Origin: Desulfuromonadales bacterium C00003107
Lineage (GTDB): Bacteria; Desulfobacterota; Desulfuromonadia; Desulfuromonadales; Syntrophotaleaceae
NCBI GenBank assembly: GCA_001751225.1
Contig: MAXT01000021.1
Location: forward strand, 1-6,658
Reading direction: 5' to 3'
Length of the DNA: 6,658 nt
In this document: piece after piece, positions 6,027 through 6,658 of the stretch
Layout: the number at the start of each line of letters is the position of its first letter
Numbering within the stretch: position 1 is the first letter of the stretch
Position numbers and translations under genes: made by a program
The notes under the pieces: model-generated
What the model saw: the letters and a program-made list of their open reading frames with translations, nothing else
Database searches by the model: none
What the model was told of the DNA's origin: nothing

Positions 6027-6536
6027 CTACGTCCGGGCTTTGTGTGTTGCATTTTTCACCTCATACACTATTGCATCCTCACCATCCGCATAATATCCTT
6101 TTATGGTGAATAAGCTCTTGTAGCCATGGTCCTCGTAAAATTTTATTGCTTCCATATTGCTTATCCTTACCTCAAGCGTAACTCTATCGTAGCCCTCGGC
6201 GAGAAATGTCGCATCCACCGCTTTTAACAACTGCATACCCACGCCATTCCTTCTGAATTCTTTATCCACGGCGATTCCTGAGATATGGCCATGCCCATCC
6301 CGCACGGCTCCTGCCACGAAACCAATAATATCGCTGTTCGTGCCTGTATTGTTGCCTGTATCGGTACAAGTAGCAACGAGGAAATAATTTTTGAAATAGC
6401 GATATAAAGTGACTATATCGTAAGCAGTATTTGCCGTTTTTATATTCCGCTTCCACATACTTACAATATCCCGCAATTCCGGATCTGCCGCTTTCCGTAT
6501 CTCCATCCACCGCTTAGTCATAACTAATTTCCACAT
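6027..6536 (-). CDS. GNAT acetyltransferase, archaeal RimI/Ard1-like, divergent
   Basis: This is a GNAT-fold acetyltransferase, probably acetylating protein N-termini. The acetyl-CoA pyrophosphate loop is RRNGVG (residues 95-100), inside GIAVDKEFRRNGVGMQLL. LEVRISNMEAIKFYEDHGY (121-139) and KGYYADGEDAIVYE (146-159) are close to the archaeal Ard1/RimI C-terminal signature, where YYADGEDA is highly typical. The N-terminal half is less typical: I do not find the LPENYP-like segment that holds a catalytic glutamate in characterised Sulfolobus Ard1. A short Thr/Asn/Gly-rich insert, TDTGNNTGTNSD (58-69), comes from a 12-base duplication. Start choice is uncertain. ATGs at 6536, 6521 and 6506 are in frame. 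The box ATTTTATAGC (6541-6550) fits a leaderless start at 6521, while family alignment (IRKAAD) also fits 6506. It converges with the ferredoxin gene, with 6 bases between stop codons. Confidence 0.85.
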   Translation of the reverse strand: MWKLVMTKRWMEIRKAADPELRDIVSMWKRNIKTANTAYDIVTLYRYFKNYFLVATCTDTGNNTGTNSDIIGFVAGAVRDGHGHISGIAVDKEFRRNGVGMQLLKAVDATFLAEGYDRVTLEVRISNMEAIKFYEDHGYKSLFTIKGYYADGEDAIVYEVKNATHKART

Positions 6537-6540
6537 CTAC

Positions 6541-6570
6541 GCTATAAAATTGTGCTGCAAATAAATTTTT
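6541..6570 (-). promoter_or_regulatory. TATA-like boxes upstream of the acetyltransferase
   Basis: Two AT-rich candidates lie on the minus strand. ATTTTATAGC (6541-6550) is about 25 bases before the ATG at 6521. AATTTATTTG (about 6558-6568) is about 25 bases before the ATG at 6536. Which one is used decides the protein's start. No convincing Shine-Dalgarno site is found; GCGGTGG touches the third ATG at 6506 and is too close. Confidence 0.35.
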
Positions 6571-6597
6571 CGGTATTTTGATGATTTATGCCATTAG

Positions 6598-6640
6598 TGG
6601 ATGCCCTTGCACTTCAGTGCGTGGGTGGGACGGCTTCATC
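6598..6640 (-). mobile_element. Hairpin resembling the right end of an IS200/IS605-type element (partial)
   Basis: On the minus strand GATGAAGCC (6640-6632) is followed by a stable hairpin: CCCACGCAC (6625-6617), loop TGAA, GTGCAAGGG (6612-6604). It has seven Watson-Crick pairs, one G-T pair and one T-T mismatch. GAAGCC followed by such a subterminal hairpin is typical, from general knowledge, of right ends of IS200/IS605 elements carrying tnpB. In that reading the element lies to the right of the window and its tnpB would read leftwards. The few bases beyond 6640 show stops in two of the three minus-strand frames near 6640, consistent with a gene end but not proof. No tnpB motif is visible. 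It could instead be a terminator or an isolated remnant. Confidence 0.4.
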
Positions 6641-6658
6641 TAAAAACGAAACATACAC

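Overview
The window looks like a chromosomal segment from a euryarchaeon, probably from the methanogen/ANME/Archaeoglobi-related part of the tree. The archaeal markers are ribosomal protein eS1 (S3Ae), a KH-less beta-CASP RNA nuclease of the aCPSF2 type, a tRNA-Gly with an anticodon-loop intron, no encoded CCA on that tRNA, an Ard1-type RimI acetyltransferase, and AT-rich TATA-like promoters instead of bacterial -35/-10 boxes. A DUF2124-like protein and a 57-residue 2x[4Fe-4S] ferredoxin fit an anaerobic, methanogen-like lineage. The exact lineage cannot be fixed from the sequence alone.

Layout, left to right. leuA (minus; 2-isopropylmalate synthase) ends near the left edge, and its stop codon directly abuts a possible start of the next gene. 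A short AT-rich divergent promoter region separates it from a DUF2124-like gene (plus), which ends in a T-rich terminator. Then come a minus-strand intron-containing tRNA-Gly(GCC), the beta-CASP nuclease, ribosomal protein eS1 and purQ, all on the minus strand. eS1 and the nuclease are one base apart and form a clear operon. purQ lies 76 bases upstream of eS1, and that gap holds both a T-run and a TATA-like box, so it is probably a separate unit. A divergent promoter region separates purQ from a plus-strand pair: an AMMECR1-domain protein and the small ferredoxin. The ferredoxin meets a minus-strand Ard1/RimI-like acetyltransferase tail to tail, six bases apart. The right edge carries a hairpin resembling the right end of an IS200/IS605-type element.

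Most of the window is conserved housekeeping: leucine synthesis, purine synthesis, ribosome, RNA 3'-end processing, tRNA and N-terminal acetylation. The less understood parts are the AMMECR1-ferredoxin pair, the DUF2124 protein, the divergent acetyltransferase and the mobile-element-like hairpin. I found no CRISPR array, phage gene or toxin-antitoxin pair, and no convincing new defence system.
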